In this document: piece after piece, positions 1-9,256 of the stretch | Position numbering within the stretch: position 1 is the first letter of the stretch | Layout: each line of letters begins with the position of its first letter | Source of the DNA: Geotalea toluenoxydans JCM 15764 | Lineage (GTDB): Bacteria > Desulfobacterota > Desulfuromonadia > Geobacterales > Geobacteraceae | NCBI RefSeq assembly: GCF_001311985.1 | Contig: NZ_BBCJ01000028.1 | Location: 1-57,144, forward strand | Reading direction: 5' to 3' | Length of the DNA stretch: 57,144 nt | Translations under genes and position numbers: made by a program | Notes under the pieces: model-generated | Seen by the model: only the letters and a program-made list of their open reading frames with translations | The model's database searches: none | Told to the model about the DNA's origin: nothing

Positions 1-165
1 ACTCCTAGTAGGAGTCACCGCACAGGACACTCGCTGTCTGCTGATTATCCCCCATTGACCTTTTCTGCTGATGAAAAAAGTTCCAGAAAAAGCAAAAAAA
101 ATAATTGCAAAAAAAAATTAATACGATATAATTATAAATCATTAAATCTTGCTAAGGAAATGATG

Positions 166-381
166 ATGGGCATTCTCGTTCTTTTTAAGGACAATATTTA
201 CGATGTCGTCGCCGATGAACATCTGGATGAACTGATAGCTGAGCATAGAATAATCGGCTTCCATCGGTCTACGGAATGGGTGCAGATCGGTCGCGATCCG
301 CTGAGGAGCGCTAAAACGGAATACAGAGCGAAGGAAAGAAGAAGCGATTCCAAATCAAGGGAAACGGCTTCCTCTCACTGA
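166..381 (+). CDS. Small conserved hypothetical protein (GSU3473-like)
   Basis: This encodes about 71 residues with no recognised catalytic motif. The segment around 'HRSTEWVQIGRDPLR' resembles a family of short proteins I remember from Geobacter genomes (GSU3473 family), which have a basic tail and no known role. Three ATG codons lie in tandem at 160, 163 and 166. AAGGA at 154-158 is best spaced for the third, so I start there. The upstream open frame is AT-rich low-complexity sequence and is probably untranslated. The protein has no signal peptide or membrane segment. The family assignment is from memory and only moderately certain. Confidence 0.55.
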   Translation: MGILVLFKDNIYDVVADEHLDELIAEHRIIGFHRSTEWVQIGRDPLRSAKTEYRAKERRSDSKSRETASSH

Positions 382-420
382 ATATATTTTGCTGGCAAGG
401 CTGCAAAGGGGTGTAGGATG

Positions 421-1232
421 AAAACCTTCTATTCCGGAGTGATTTTTTTCTTGGTGATTTTTTTCTCCAACTGGGCATTGGCTGAAATTCATCGGGGCAC
501 TGCAGCAGTCTATGAGGGGGGGACATAGCCTCCATCAGAGGTGGTGCGGCAGAGGGAAACAGTGCCGATTTCTTTGAGATCGATGATATTTCACCAGTGG
601 AAAAGCAGAATCACGTTTCATTGATAAAGAAAGAAGCCCGCAATGGCTATGCCCAGGCCCAATATGAACTGGGTTGCATGCTTTTTACCGGGTGGGGCAT
701 GGAAAAAGACAGGCGGGAAGCGATCCGCTGGTTTTTGGAGGCTGCAGGGCATCACCATGCACAGTCGCAAAATGCCCTTGGGCTGGCATATTCAAGTGGT
801 GAAGGGGTCAGGCAGGACGATACGGAAGGTGCCAGGTGGTTCCGCCTGGCTGCCGAACAGGGTGATGTGGATGCCCAGTTCAACCTGAGCTGCATGTATT
901 ACAATGGCTGGGGAGTGGAGCAGGACAAGCATGAGGCGGCAAAATGGTGCATGAAGGCTGCCGCTCAGGGCGATCCCCAGGCCCAATGCGTCCTTGGGTC
1001 CATGTATGTGAGAAACGAAGGGGTAAAACAGGACCTGAAAGAGGCCATGAGGTGGTTCCGCAGGGGAGCGGAGCAGGGGAATCCGGTCGCCCAGCACAAC
1101 CTGGCCGTCCTCTATGAAGACGGCAAAGGAGTGGAGAAGAACCTACGCGAAGCGATAAAGTGGTATCGCCAGGCGGCAGAGCAGGGGTTGCCCCAATCCC
1201 GGGAGGCATTGGCGCTGCTGGGGGAAAAATAG
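421..1232 (+). CDS. Exported Sel1-repeat protein (frameshifted in G run)
   Basis: The ATG at 421 opens a signal peptide (MKTF start, hydrophobic core, cleavage near 'NWALA'). The frame then breaks in a run of seven Gs at 516-522. Restoring one G joins it to the frame that continues to 1232. The rest is a series of about five Sel1-like repeats of 36 residues ('AQYELGCMLFTGWGMEKD' type, each with G-x-G-V and A..W...AA positions). Sel1 repeats form alpha-solenoid scaffolds for protein-protein contacts, here probably in the periplasm. A terminator follows. The partner is unknown. The break looks like a homopolymer sequencing error rather than a real pseudogene. Confidence 0.8.
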
Positions 1233-1284
1233 TTGACGCCGGCCGGTGATCATTGAATTTAGCCATTACGTTGCATTTGAAGAC

Positions 1285-1317
1285 AAAAAAGCCGCGCCCT
1301 GAAGGATGCGGCTTTTT
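1285..1317. terminator. Bidirectional intrinsic terminator
   Basis: AAAAAGCCGC and GCGGCTTTTT form a stem with a short loop between the converging Sel1 gene (+) and the Lys/Ala-rich gene (-). The A tract on one side and T tract on the other let it work in both directions. Confidence 0.75.
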
Positions 1318-1334
1318 GCCGGCAAGAGATAAAC

Positions 1335-1583
1335 CTATTTTGCAGGTGCAGCGGGGGCAGCCGGAGTAGCGGCAGGTGTTTCTACCTTCTTCTCGGCTTT
1401 TTTGGCTGCTTTTTTCTTAGCCACTTTTTTCTTAGCCGGCTTCTTCACTTCCTGGGCAATGGGCGGATGTCCTGCGGGCAGACCTGCAGGAGCTGCTTCT
1501 TTAGCAGGCTCAGCGGCGAAAACTACTCCGGCAAAGGCAATGGCTACGAGTGCTGCAACGACAGATGACAGAACTTTCTTCAT
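1335..1583 (-). CDS. Small exported Lys/Ala/Pro-rich protein
   Basis: This 82-residue protein begins with a clear signal peptide (MKKVLSS start, AFAGVVFAA cleavage region). The mature part is low-complexity: KKPAKKKVAKKKAAKKAEKK, then repeats of Ala-Pro-Thr. It has no catalytic motif. The strongly basic mature region could bind DNA, polyanions or the envelope surface, but this is a guess. It is transcribed alone and converges on the Sel1 gene across the shared terminator. Codon use looks native. Confidence 0.7.
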   Translation of the reverse strand: MKKVLSSVVAALVAIAFAGVVFAAEPAKEAAPAGLPAGHPPIAQEVKKPAKKKVAKKKAAKKAEKKVETPAATPAAPAAPAK

Positions 1584-1790
1584 GATTTCTCCCCTTACAT
1601 TAATTTTTTACTTCACAGAGCACATAGCATGCCTGCGTTCCTTTTGCAACTTGTTGTTTCCACTTCCATGGGGCCACATAGTGCCGGAAAAGGTATGAGT
1701 AACTTGAAGTTGGCGCCGTACCCCCTGCAATATACCTGAATTCAGCAAAGTCTGAGGAGCCGGTGCTCCATGCTCCGCCCTGCTGGGGAA

Positions 1791-1806
1791 TTTTTCAACA
1801 GCCTGC
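1791..1806. repeat. Inverted copy of the 16-bp TTTTTCAACAGCCTGC motif
   Basis: This 16-bp stretch lies just upstream of the DUF503 ribosome-binding site. Its exact reverse complement begins the element at 2146, so the DUF503 gene is bracketed by perfect inverted 16-mers about 340 bp apart. Confidence 0.7.
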
Positions 1807-1821
1807 CAAAGGAGTCTTGCC

Positions 1822-2103
1822 ATGCGCGTCTATGCCTGCCGTATCCAGCTCTTCCTGACGGCGCAAACGCTTAAGGAAAAAAGGGGGATCATCAAGAGCG
1901 TCCTGGCCAGGAGTCGCAACAGGTTCAATGTAGCCGCGGCAGAGGTCGAGCACCATGACCGCAAGGATATGGCTGTTATGGCTTTCGTCACTGTATCGGA
2001 AAGTGGTGTCCAGGCCCGCAATTTGCTGGAGCGCCTGGAAGAATGGCTGGTGGAAGAGCGGCCTGACGTGGAGGTAGCGGCTGTGGAGATTGAAGAAAGG
2101 TGA
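1822..2103 (+). CDS. DUF503 family protein
   Basis: This is a 93-residue protein of the DUF503 (YlxP-like) family, matching its usual length of about 95 residues. Typical features are the N-terminal 'RIQLFLTAQTLKEKRGIIKS' strand-helix and the central 'NVAAAEVEHHD' segment. In many bacteria the family sits near ribosome-maturation genes such as rbfA, but its biochemical role is unsettled. Here it stands alone. AAAGGAG at about 1808-1814 supports the ATG at 1822. It is flanked by inverted copies of a 16-bp intergenic repeat. Confidence 0.85.
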   Translation: MRVYACRIQLFLTAQTLKEKRGIIKSVLARSRNRFNVAAAEVEHHDRKDMAVMAFVTVSESGVQARNLLERLEEWLVEERPDVEVAAVEIEER

Positions 2104-2145
2104 TGAGCGTTAATTTGCAATTTATAGGGTGCATGGTAACGTTTA

Positions 2146-2290
2146 GCAGGCTGTTGAAAAACTATTGCGGGGCCGGTCTGCTGTGTTGCCGCTCACTCGG
2201 AAACTCAACGTACATCACGGTACGTTTCGCTCCCTCCTTCACTTGAGCCTTGCATCCCGGGCGACCCATCACGTTTTTCAACAACCTGTC
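2146..2290. repeat. Intergenic repeat element with terminal inverted repeats
   Basis: The element begins CAGGCTGTTGAAAAAC and ends GTTTTTCAACAACCTG, arms that match at 15 of 16 positions. Inside is a second small palindrome (AACGTAC-atcacg-GTACGTT). No gene is visible. I recall similar 'CTGTTGAAAAAC' elements scattered between genes in Geobacter-type chromosomes, which suggests a non-autonomous dispersed repeat, but copy number cannot be judged from this window. Confidence 0.6.
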
Positions 2291-2364
2291 AGGGAAAAGG
2301 CCTGACAGGATGAGCACTCGAAGCAAAATGGTCCATTACTGCTAAAGAAACGGGGGAGATGATC

Positions 2365-2939
2365 ATGCCATATGCCGCTAAGGATTACTCAAAACTTATG
2401 GGTATGGAAGGTTTCAGCGAGGCCCTTCTCAACAATCACTTTACCCTCTATCAGGGTATGTGACCAATACCAACAAAGTGTTGGAACTTCTGGAGCAGGT
2501 GCTCAAGGAGGATAAGGGGGCGACACCGGCATTCGGCGAACTGAAAAGGCGTCTGGGCTGGGAATTCAACGGCATGCGCCTGCATGAATACTACTTTGAG
2601 AACCTGGGCAAACCAGCGGGTGAAATGGGACCCAGATTCCGGCAAAAGGTTACCGAAAGCTTCGGCAGCCTTGAGCTATGGGAAAAGGATTTCAGGGCGA
2701 CCGGCGCCATGCGCGGCATCGGTTGGGCAGTCCTTTACCAGGACCCTGACAGCGGCAGGCTCATCAACTTCTGGATCAACGAGCATGATACCGCCCACCC
2801 GTCAGGGGGTAACCCGCTTTTGATCATGGATGTGTTCGAACATGCCTTCATGCTGGATTACGGGCTGAAGCGGGCAGACTACATCGAGGCATTTTTCAAA
2901 AATATCAACTGGCAGGCAGTGGAGGCACGGATCAAATAG
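2365..2939 (+). CDS. Fe/Mn-family superoxide dismutase (frameshifted)
   Basis: This enzyme dismutates superoxide in the cytoplasm. The ATG at 2365 follows GGGGGAG. The frame slips near 2455, where 'GGTATGTG' probably should read 'GGCTATGTG', and continues to 2939 for a total of about 191 residues, the normal length. Four metal ligands are in place: His25 in 'NNHFTLY', His in 'RLHEYYF', and Asp and His in 'IMDVFEHAF'. The sequence does not let me decide between iron and manganese. The PfpI-like gene follows 30 bp downstream, which fits a small oxidative-stress cluster. Confidence 0.88.
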
Positions 2940-2968
2940 TCAGCAACAGAACTGACGAGGAGGACAAA

Positions 2969-3469
2969 ATGAAAGCATTGTTCATCAGTGCAGACAATTT
3001 TGAGGACTCCGAACTGTTGGTGCCATATTATCGCCTCAAGGAGGCAGGTGTGGACGTTGTCCTCGCCTCCGTGAAAACCGGTCTCATCAAGGGCAAGCAT
3101 GGCTATGAAGTGCCGGTGGATATGACTCTTGGCGAGGTGAAACCAGCCGATTACACCATTTTGGTCCTTCCCGGAGGCAAGGCCCCGGAAACCGTAAGAA
3201 AGGAAGCCAAGGCCCAGGAAATTGCCCGTTATTTCTTTGAGCAGAACAAACCGGTGGCGGCAATCTGTCACGGACCGCAGACACTGATATCCGCCGGTTT
3301 GCTCAGGGGGCGAAAGGCCACCTGCTACAATACGGTGGTTGACGAACTGAAAGAAGCCGGAGCCCGTTATGAAGACACGGAGGTGGTTGTCGACGGCAAT
3401 CTGGTGACTTCCCGTGAGCCTGGCGACCTCCCTGCATTCATGCGCGAGATGATGAAGAAGCTGCACTAG
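2969..3469 (+). CDS. DJ-1/PfpI family protein (class I GATase-like)
   Basis: At 166 residues this matches the length of PfpI/YhbO-type proteins. The nucleophile-elbow cysteine lies in 'AAICHGPQTL' with the adjacent His, and the early Glu in 'FEDSELLVPY' fits the third active-site position. The family includes proteins described as proteases, chaperones and glyoxal-adduct deglycases, so the exact activity is not fixed by sequence. GAGGAGG precedes the ATG. It is 30 bp downstream of superoxide dismutase, which suggests a shared stress role. Confidence 0.85.
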   Translation: MKALFISADNFEDSELLVPYYRLKEAGVDVVLASVKTGLIKGKHGYEVPVDMTLGEVKPADYTILVLPGGKAPETVRKEAKAQEIARYFFEQNKPVAAICHGPQTLISAGLLRGRKATCYNTVVDELKEAGARYEDTEVVVDGNLVTSREPGDLPAFMREMMKKLH

Positions 3470-3506
3470 TGTCCGCACGTGACAATAAACACCAAGGAGC
3501 CTCCAA

Positions 3507-3916
3507 ATGGGGAAAAACGGATTTATAGGTATGGCCCTTCTATGTCTCGCTTTTGCTTTTAATGCCCATGGAGAAGAAAAAGCCTTCCGGGCAGTTCCCG
3601 ATAATGATGGAGTCCAGCGGGTTGATGTGTTGGGGGGAGCTATTTCTTCACTCCCAAACATATTGTGGTAAAGGCTGACTTGCCTGTGGAACTGAAGGTC
3701 AGGAAGGAGCCGGGAGCTGTTCCCCATACCATTGTACTCCGGGCGCCGGATGCGGGAATTGACTTTGCCATGGAGCTGGATAAGGAACCCAAAACGGTTA
3801 AATTTACGCCGACCAAAGTGGGAAGGTATCAGTTTTTCTGTGACAAAAAACTTCCTTTTCTGGAAAGTCACCGGGAAAAGGGTATGTTCGGTATTCTGGA
3901 AGTGGTCGCTCAGTAA
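3507..3916 (+). CDS. Exported cupredoxin-domain protein (frameshifted)
   Basis: The ATG at 3507 after AAGGAG starts a signal peptide (hydrophobic 'GMALLCLAFAFNAHG'). The frame slips in the G run at 3632-3637 and continues to 3916. The mature part is a single cupredoxin fold of about 100 residues. Candidate type I copper ligands are all present: His in 'VPHTIVL', Cys in 'QFFCDKK', and His and Met in 'SHREKGM'. It is probably a periplasmic electron carrier or copper-binding protein. I see no oxidase genes beside it, so the redox partner is unknown. Confidence 0.75.
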
Positions 3917-4068
3917 ATTTGAGCGTTCCAGGCAAATATCATTCAGGCGAAGCAGCTGTTTTGCTCCGCCTGTTTTTGTTTTCCCGCCCCTGGTTTCAAT
4001 TATCCCCTTTCCAAGGCGCTTGAACGGTGCTATTTACTGTTTATTTCTTAAAGCAGTGGAGTTGATCG

Positions 4069-5285
4069 ATGGCTGATAACGATCTGAACCGGTTGAAGAT
4101 TGACAAGACAGCGGTTGCCGCCGGCAGGCACGGCATAAGCGGCCGCTGGTCTGGATTGTTGGTGTGGTGGCCGTTATTCTCACCATTCTTGCTGCAAAAG
4201 GGGTCCTGGCGCCACGGGTGGAGGTGGAAGTAGCCACCGTCTCCCAGATCTACCCATCCCAGGCTTTCACCCTCCTTAATGCCAGCGGCTATGTGGTTGC
4301 CCAGCGCAAGGCCGCCGTCGCCTCCAAGACCACTGCTCAACTGGAATGGCTGGGGGTGGAAGAAGGGAGCCGGGTGCAACAGGGGCAGATCATCGCAAGG
4401 CTGGAGAACAAGGATGCAACCGCCTTCCGGGGGCAGGCCACGGCGAACCTCAACAATGCCCGGGCGGTGCTGGAACAGGCAAAGGCGGAACTGCACGACG
4501 CCAGCCTCAGCTTTAATCGGCAGAAGGAGCTGGTTAACCAGGGTGTGGTGGCAAGGGCCGACTTTGATGTTGCCGAGGCCAGGTTCAAACGGGCAAAGGC
4601 CGGCGTTGCCGCTGCCGAGGCCAATATCGCTGCGCTGTCGTCAGCCTTACGTGGTGCGGAGGCCCAGCTGGGTTATACCCTGATCCGCGCTCCCTTCAAT
4701 GCGGTGGTGTTGACCAAGGATGCGGACGTGGGGGACATTGTCACCCCGCTTGGGGCTGCGGCCAATGCCAAGGCGGCAGTCGTCACCATTGCCGATATGG
4801 ATTCGCTCCAGGTGGAGGCTGACGTTTCGGAGTCCAACCTGGGGAAAATCAAGGTCGGACAGCCATGTGAGATCACCCTCGACGCACTGCCGGATGTACG
4901 TTTTCGCGGCGTTACCCATACCATTGTGCCTACCGCGGACCGCTCCAAGGCGACGGTAATGGTGAAGGTCAAATTTGTCGACCAGGATCGGCGCATACTG
5001 CCTGAGATGAGCGCCAAGGTGGCCTTTCTGGAGAGACCGGTGAAGCCCGAAGAGCAACGGCCGGTAACGGCGGTCAATCCCCAGGCGGTGCTGGACAGGG
5101 AAGGAGTGAAATCCGTTTTTCTGGTAAAGGGTGATAAAGCAATCAAGACCGCTGTCACGACCGGTCCACGTGTGGGTGACATGCTGCAGGTGACAAGCGG
5201 CGTCAAGGCGGGGGATAAGATCGTCCTCAGACCATTGGACAAACTCAGGGACGGCTCGGGTATAAAGACTGCCGAAAAACAATAG
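4069..5285 (+). CDS. Periplasmic adaptor (HlyD/MacA-like membrane fusion protein)
   Basis: This is the first gene of a four-gene export operon. A cytoplasmic start (MADNDLNRLKID) and one membrane anchor ('RPLVWIVGVVAVILTI') are joined across a frameshift near 4130-4137. Then follow a biotinyl-lipoyl-like half ('VEEGSRVQQGQIIARLENKD'), a helical hairpin rich in Ala and Gln, the second lipoyl half ('LIRAPFNAVVLTKDADVGDIV') and a beta-barrel domain. Such adaptors link an inner-membrane ABC transporter to an outer-membrane channel. The following ATPase and two permeases make a MacAB-type assembly likely, with substrate unknown. No TolC-like gene is in the window. Confidence 0.85.
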
Positions 5286-5291
5286 ATGACC

Positions 5292-5319
5292 GGTGAGGGG
5301 TGAAGCGTGAGGAGTGAGG
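5292..5319 (+). repeat. Degenerate heptamer repeat (GGTGAGG-like, 4 units)
   Basis: Four degenerate heptamers (GGTGAGG, GGTGAAG, CGTGAGG, AGTGAGG) fill the gap between adaptor and ATPase genes. They match the unit of the long array at the right end of the window. A GTG inside the repeat at 5307 opens the ATPase frame. Confidence 0.6.
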
Positions 5320-5339
5320 CGGTAAAAGACACTTTACCG

Positions 5340-6007
5340 ATGGTTGCGATTGACGGCCTGTCCAAGTCCTACCGGCGGGGGAGCCAGATCATCCCCGTGC
5401 TGCAGGATGTATCCTTTACCATTGCCGAGGGAGAGTTCCTGGCCCTGATGGGGCCGTCCGGTTCAGGCAAGAGCACCCTCCTCAATCTGATCGCCGGCAT
5501 TGACAAAGCTGACACCGGAACCATTCTGGTGGGGGGAACTGACATTACCAGTCTGTCCGAGGGTGAGCTGGCGTCATGGCGAGCCGCCCATGTTGGCTTC
5601 ATCTTTCAGTTCTACAACCTGATGCCGGTACTTACCGCCCTTGAGAACGTGGAACTGCCGTTGCTGCTTACCCATCTCACCAAGAAGGAACGTCGGGAAC
5701 ACGTGGAAATGGTATTAAGTGTGGTCGGTCTGGCCGATCGCATGGATCATTACCCTCGCAACTTTCCGGTGGACAGCAGCAGCGGGTGGCCATTGCCCGG
5801 GCCATTGTCACCGATCCCGAAATCCTGGTGGCGGACGAACCGACCGGTGACCTTGACCGGGTGTCTGCGGAAGACATCCTCAATCTCATGGATAATCTGG
5901 TCCGGGAATTCGGCAAAACCATCATCATGGTAACCCACGATCCCCGGGCAGCTGAAAAGGCCCATCTGATCAGGCATCTGGAAAAAGGATTTCTGTCGGA
6001 AGAGTGA
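5340..6007 (+). CDS. ABC transporter ATP-binding protein (LolD/MacB-like, frameshifted)
   Basis: This is the ATPase subunit of the exporter. Walker A is 'GPSGSGKST', the Q-loop is in '[10 protein letters not shown]', the signature reads 'LSGGQQQR' once one base is restored near 5762-5768, Walker B with D-loop is '[12 protein letters not shown]', and the H-loop is 'MVTHD'. Length of about 223 residues matches the MacB-N/LolD class. The frame is open from GTG 5307, but those first codons are repeat-derived, so ATG 5340 ('[11 protein letters not shown]') is preferred. There is no strong ribosome-binding site for either, so the start is uncertain. Confidence 0.88.
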
Positions 6008-6022
6008 AGAGTGAATAGTGAA
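6002..6022 (+). repeat. Heptamer repeat GAGTGAA (3 units)
   Basis: Two exact GAGTGAA units and one TAGTGAA overlap the stop codon of the ABC ATPase and fill the gap before the permease. The unit is the same as in the array at 57033-57144, up to rotation. Confidence 0.6.
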
Positions 6023-6046
6023 CCTGGAAGTAGAAACTGGAAACTT

Positions 6047-7200
6047 ATGTTAATAAAGCTCATCATTCGCAATGCCTTCCGCCATAAGTTGCGCTCGCTG
6101 CTGACCATTCTCGGGGTTGCCATCGCCATACTCGCCTTCGGTCTGCTGCGCACACTGGTGGGGCTCTGGTACCTGGGAGTGGAGCAGTCTTCCGCCACCC
6201 GGCTGGTGACGCGCAATGCCATCTCCCTGGTTTTTTCCCTCCCCATTTCCTACAAGGACAGAATCCGGCAGATAGACGGCGTGAAGCAGGTCTCCTATGG
6301 CAACTGGTTCGGTGGCGTCTACATTAATGAAAAGAACTTTTTCCCCAATTTTGCAGTGGAACCCCAAAGCTACCTGGATCTTTATCCGGAGTTCGTCCTC
6401 TCTCCCGAGCAGAAGAATGCCTTCCTCCACGATCAGCGCAGTGCTGTGGTTGGACGCAAGCTGGCGGCCAAATACGGCTGGAAAGTGGGAGATCTTATCA
6501 CCCTCAAGGGGACCATTTTCCCCGGCCAGTGGACCTTTGTCCTGCGCGGCATTTACCGGGGGGCGCAGAAGAACACCGATGAGACCCAGTTTTTTTTCCA
6601 CTGGAAATATCTGAACGAGACCCTGAAAAGGACCGTGTCGCGCCGGCTGATCAGGCCGGTTTTTACATGATCGGCGTAGAAAAGCCGGAATTGGCCGCCG
6701 AAGTCGCCCAGGCGGTTGATGCCACCTTCAGGAATTCCCTGGCCGAAACCCTGACTGAAACGGAAAGGGCCTTCCAGCTCAGCTTCGTTTCCATGACCGA
6801 GGCGATCATGATCGCCATCAAGATCGTTTCCTATGTGGTGATCGTCATCATCATGGTGGTGGTGGCCAATACCATGGCCATGACTGCACGGGAGAGGATC
6901 GCCGAGTATGCAACCATGAAGACGCTCGGCTTTGGTGGCAGGCACATTGCCGCCATCATCTTTGGCGAATCCATCGTCATTGCCATGATCGGCGGTGTTA
7001 TCGGCATCCTTCTCACCTATCCGGCGGCCCATGGCATTCAGGAGAAGCTGTCCCAGTTCTTTCCCGTCTTCAATGTTTCTTCCATGACAGTCTACCTCGA
7101 TCTCCTTGCTGCATTGACGGTCGGTGTCGTGGCCTCCATCTTCCCCACCTGGCGCGGCGCCACCATAGGAATCGCCGACGGCTTGCGGAGAATCGGTTGA
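6047..7200 (+). CDS. ABC transporter permease 1 (MacB/FtsX-like, frameshifted)
   Basis: This is a FtsX-superfamily permease of about 384 residues. One N-terminal membrane helix ('[17 protein letters not shown]') is followed by a large periplasmic MacB-PCD-like domain and three C-terminal helices ('[18 protein letters not shown]', '[17 protein letters not shown]', '[15 protein letters not shown]'). The frame slips near 6640-6648 ('SRR' to 'ADQAGFYM'). I start at ATG 6047, because the open frame before it is repeat-derived. The TGA overlaps the ATG of the next permease, implying coupled translation and a heterodimeric channel. Confidence 0.85.
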
Positions 7201-8364
7201 TGGCCATCCCGTACTTTTACAGCTACCGCAACCTCTGGACCCGCCGGCTTACCACCTTTCTTACCGCTTCCGGCATGGCTCTGGTGGTGTTCGTTTTTGC
7301 CGCAACCCTGATGCTGGCTGAAGGCCTGCGCCGGACCCTGGTGGAGACCGGCTCCTTTGACAACGTGGTGGTAATCCGCAAATCGGCTGTTTCCGAGGTG
7401 CAGAGCGGTGTGGAGCGCCCCCAGGCTGCCGTGGTCGAAAGCCAGCCCGAGGTGGCAATCGGCGCCGATGGCCGCCCGCTTCTGGCCAAAGAGATTGTCG
7501 TGCTCATCAACCTGCCCAAGCGGGGGACAAACAAGCCCGCCAATGTCATTATCCGCGGTGTAGGCCAAAGTTCCCTGCAGCTCAGACCCCAGGTGCGCCT
7601 GAAGGAAGGGCGCATGCCCAGGCCTGGTTCCGCAGAGGTTATTGCCGGAGCCAGTATTGCCAAACGCTTCAAGGGGGGAGGACTGGGTGAAACCCTGCGT
7701 TTCGGCATGCGCAACTGGACAGTGGTCGGTGTTTTCGATGCCGGCAGCACCGGCTTTTCCTCGGAAATATGGGGAGATGTTGATCAGCTCATGCAGGCGT
7801 TCCGCCGGCCCGTTTACTCGTCGGTGCTTTTCAAATTGCGGGACCCTGCTTCCTTCGACGCATTCAAGCAACGTGTTGAAGGTGACCCCCGCCTGACGGT
7901 GGAGGCAAAGCGTGAAACCAGATATTATCTGGACCAGTCCGAGGCCATGTCCAAATTTCTCAGCATTCTTGGCATCGCCCTGACCATCATCTTCTCGCTG
8001 GGGGCCATCATCGGGGCAATGATCACCATGTATGCGGCAGTAGCCAATCGTATCGTTGAGATAGGCACTGCGGGCCCTTGGCTTCAACAAGAAGAGCATT
8101 CTCTCGGCCTTTATCCTTGAAGCTTTATTCCTTGGTCTGTTAGGAGGGCTCCTTGGGTTGTTCCTGGCTTCCTTCATGCAGCTGGTGACCATTTCCACAA
8201 TGAACTGGCAATCCTTTGCAGAGCTAGCCTTTTCCTTTTCCATGACCTTTGCCATCGCCTGGAAATCCTTGGCTTTTTCCCTGGTCATGGGCTTTGTCGG
8301 CGGTGTGCTCCCGGCTTTTCGCGCAGCACGAATGAACATCGTCGATGCTTTAAGATCCAGTTGA
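7200..8364 (+). CDS. ABC transporter permease 2 (MacB/FtsX-like, frameshifted)
   Basis: This is the second FtsX-superfamily permease, about 388 residues, with the same plan: an N-terminal helix ('FLTASGMALVVFVFAATLML'), a periplasmic domain (residues about 50-250) and three C-terminal helices. The frame breaks near 8065-8072 and resumes as 'LRALGFNKKSILSAFILEAL', a segment typical of the cytoplasmic coupling helix. Its ATG overlaps the stop of permease 1. With the ATPase and the adaptor it makes a complete inner-membrane exporter. The substrate cannot be inferred. Confidence 0.85.
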
Positions 8365-8372
8365 GGTCCCTG

Positions 8373-9126
8373 ATGAAACTATCCCAGATCCGTTCCCGCA
8401 ACATTGCCCTGTTCATGCTGGTGGCTTCGATCATCATCTATGTGATCGACTATTTCATTGTCGGAAATATCCGGGACATCTATCTCGCTTTCTTGGCAAT
8501 TTCGCCTTTCTCCCATTTACGTGCTGTTCGTCACCCTGATGATCGAGAGAGTTCTCAAGGAGCGGGAACGTGAAGCGCTCAGGCAGAAACTCAACATGGT
8601 GATCGGCGTCTTTTTCAGCGAGGTGGGCACAATGCTCATTACCGACTGTTCCTCCTTTGTCAGGGAGCCGGGGGAGCTATCCCAGAGGTTGCGGTTTTCC
8701 CCCCAATGGACGGACAAAGACTTCACCCAGGTAAAAGATTTTCTTGACGGCCATGAAATCCGGATGGACAGCAGCAGAGGCGACCTACTGGCCTTGAAAT
8801 CATTTCTCCTGGAAAAAAAGGATTTCATGCTCCGCCTTCTGGAAAACCCCAATCTGCTGGAGCACGATGAGTTTACCGATCTCCTCTGGGCCGTATTTCA
8901 TCTCATCGAAGAGCTTGAGGCGCGCAGGTCGCTGAATGCCCTGCCCATAGCAGACATGGAGCACCTGTCGGGGGATATCAAACGGGCCTATAATCATCTG
9001 CTGCGGGAATGGGTGGTCTACATGCAGCATCTGATGCGTGATTACCCATACCTGTTTTCCCTTGCAGTCAGGACCAATCCCATGAATCCGGAAGCGCGAG
9101 TGGAGATAGCCGATCAAAGCCTGTGA
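8373..9126 (+). CDS. Unknown two-helix membrane protein (frameshifted)
   Basis: I do not recognise a family. Two N-terminal membrane helices ('NIALFMLVASIIIYVIDYFI', and 'FAFLPIYVLFVTLMIERV' after repair) are followed by a cytoplasmic helical region of about 190 residues with many charged residues. The reading frame changes between 8490 and 8516, best explained by two lost bases. GAGG at 8363-8366 supports ATG 8373. It lies 9 bp after the permease stop and is probably the last gene of that operon, so it may help the exporter. Confidence 0.6.
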
Positions 9127-9256
9127 TTTCCTGTGGATCATGCTGCCAGCCCTTGATACAACCCAGATGACACCAGAAATGATTTGCATTTTTAAAGGCT
9201 TTACTATACATTGACCGCTCCAAAAATTCCTTTATCCCTTCCCCAGGTGACTCGCC

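Noticed and set aside
2879..3871. 330-codon minus-strand open frame across the PfpI and cupredoxin genes
   Set aside because: It is a shadow of two genes with recognisable active-site residues and has no ribosome-binding site or domain of its own.
7092..8339. 415-codon open frame on the minus strand across the second permease
   Set aside because: It is antisense to a permease with clear motifs, its translation is low in hydrophobic periodicity and rich in His/Gly typical of shadow frames, and it has no family motif.
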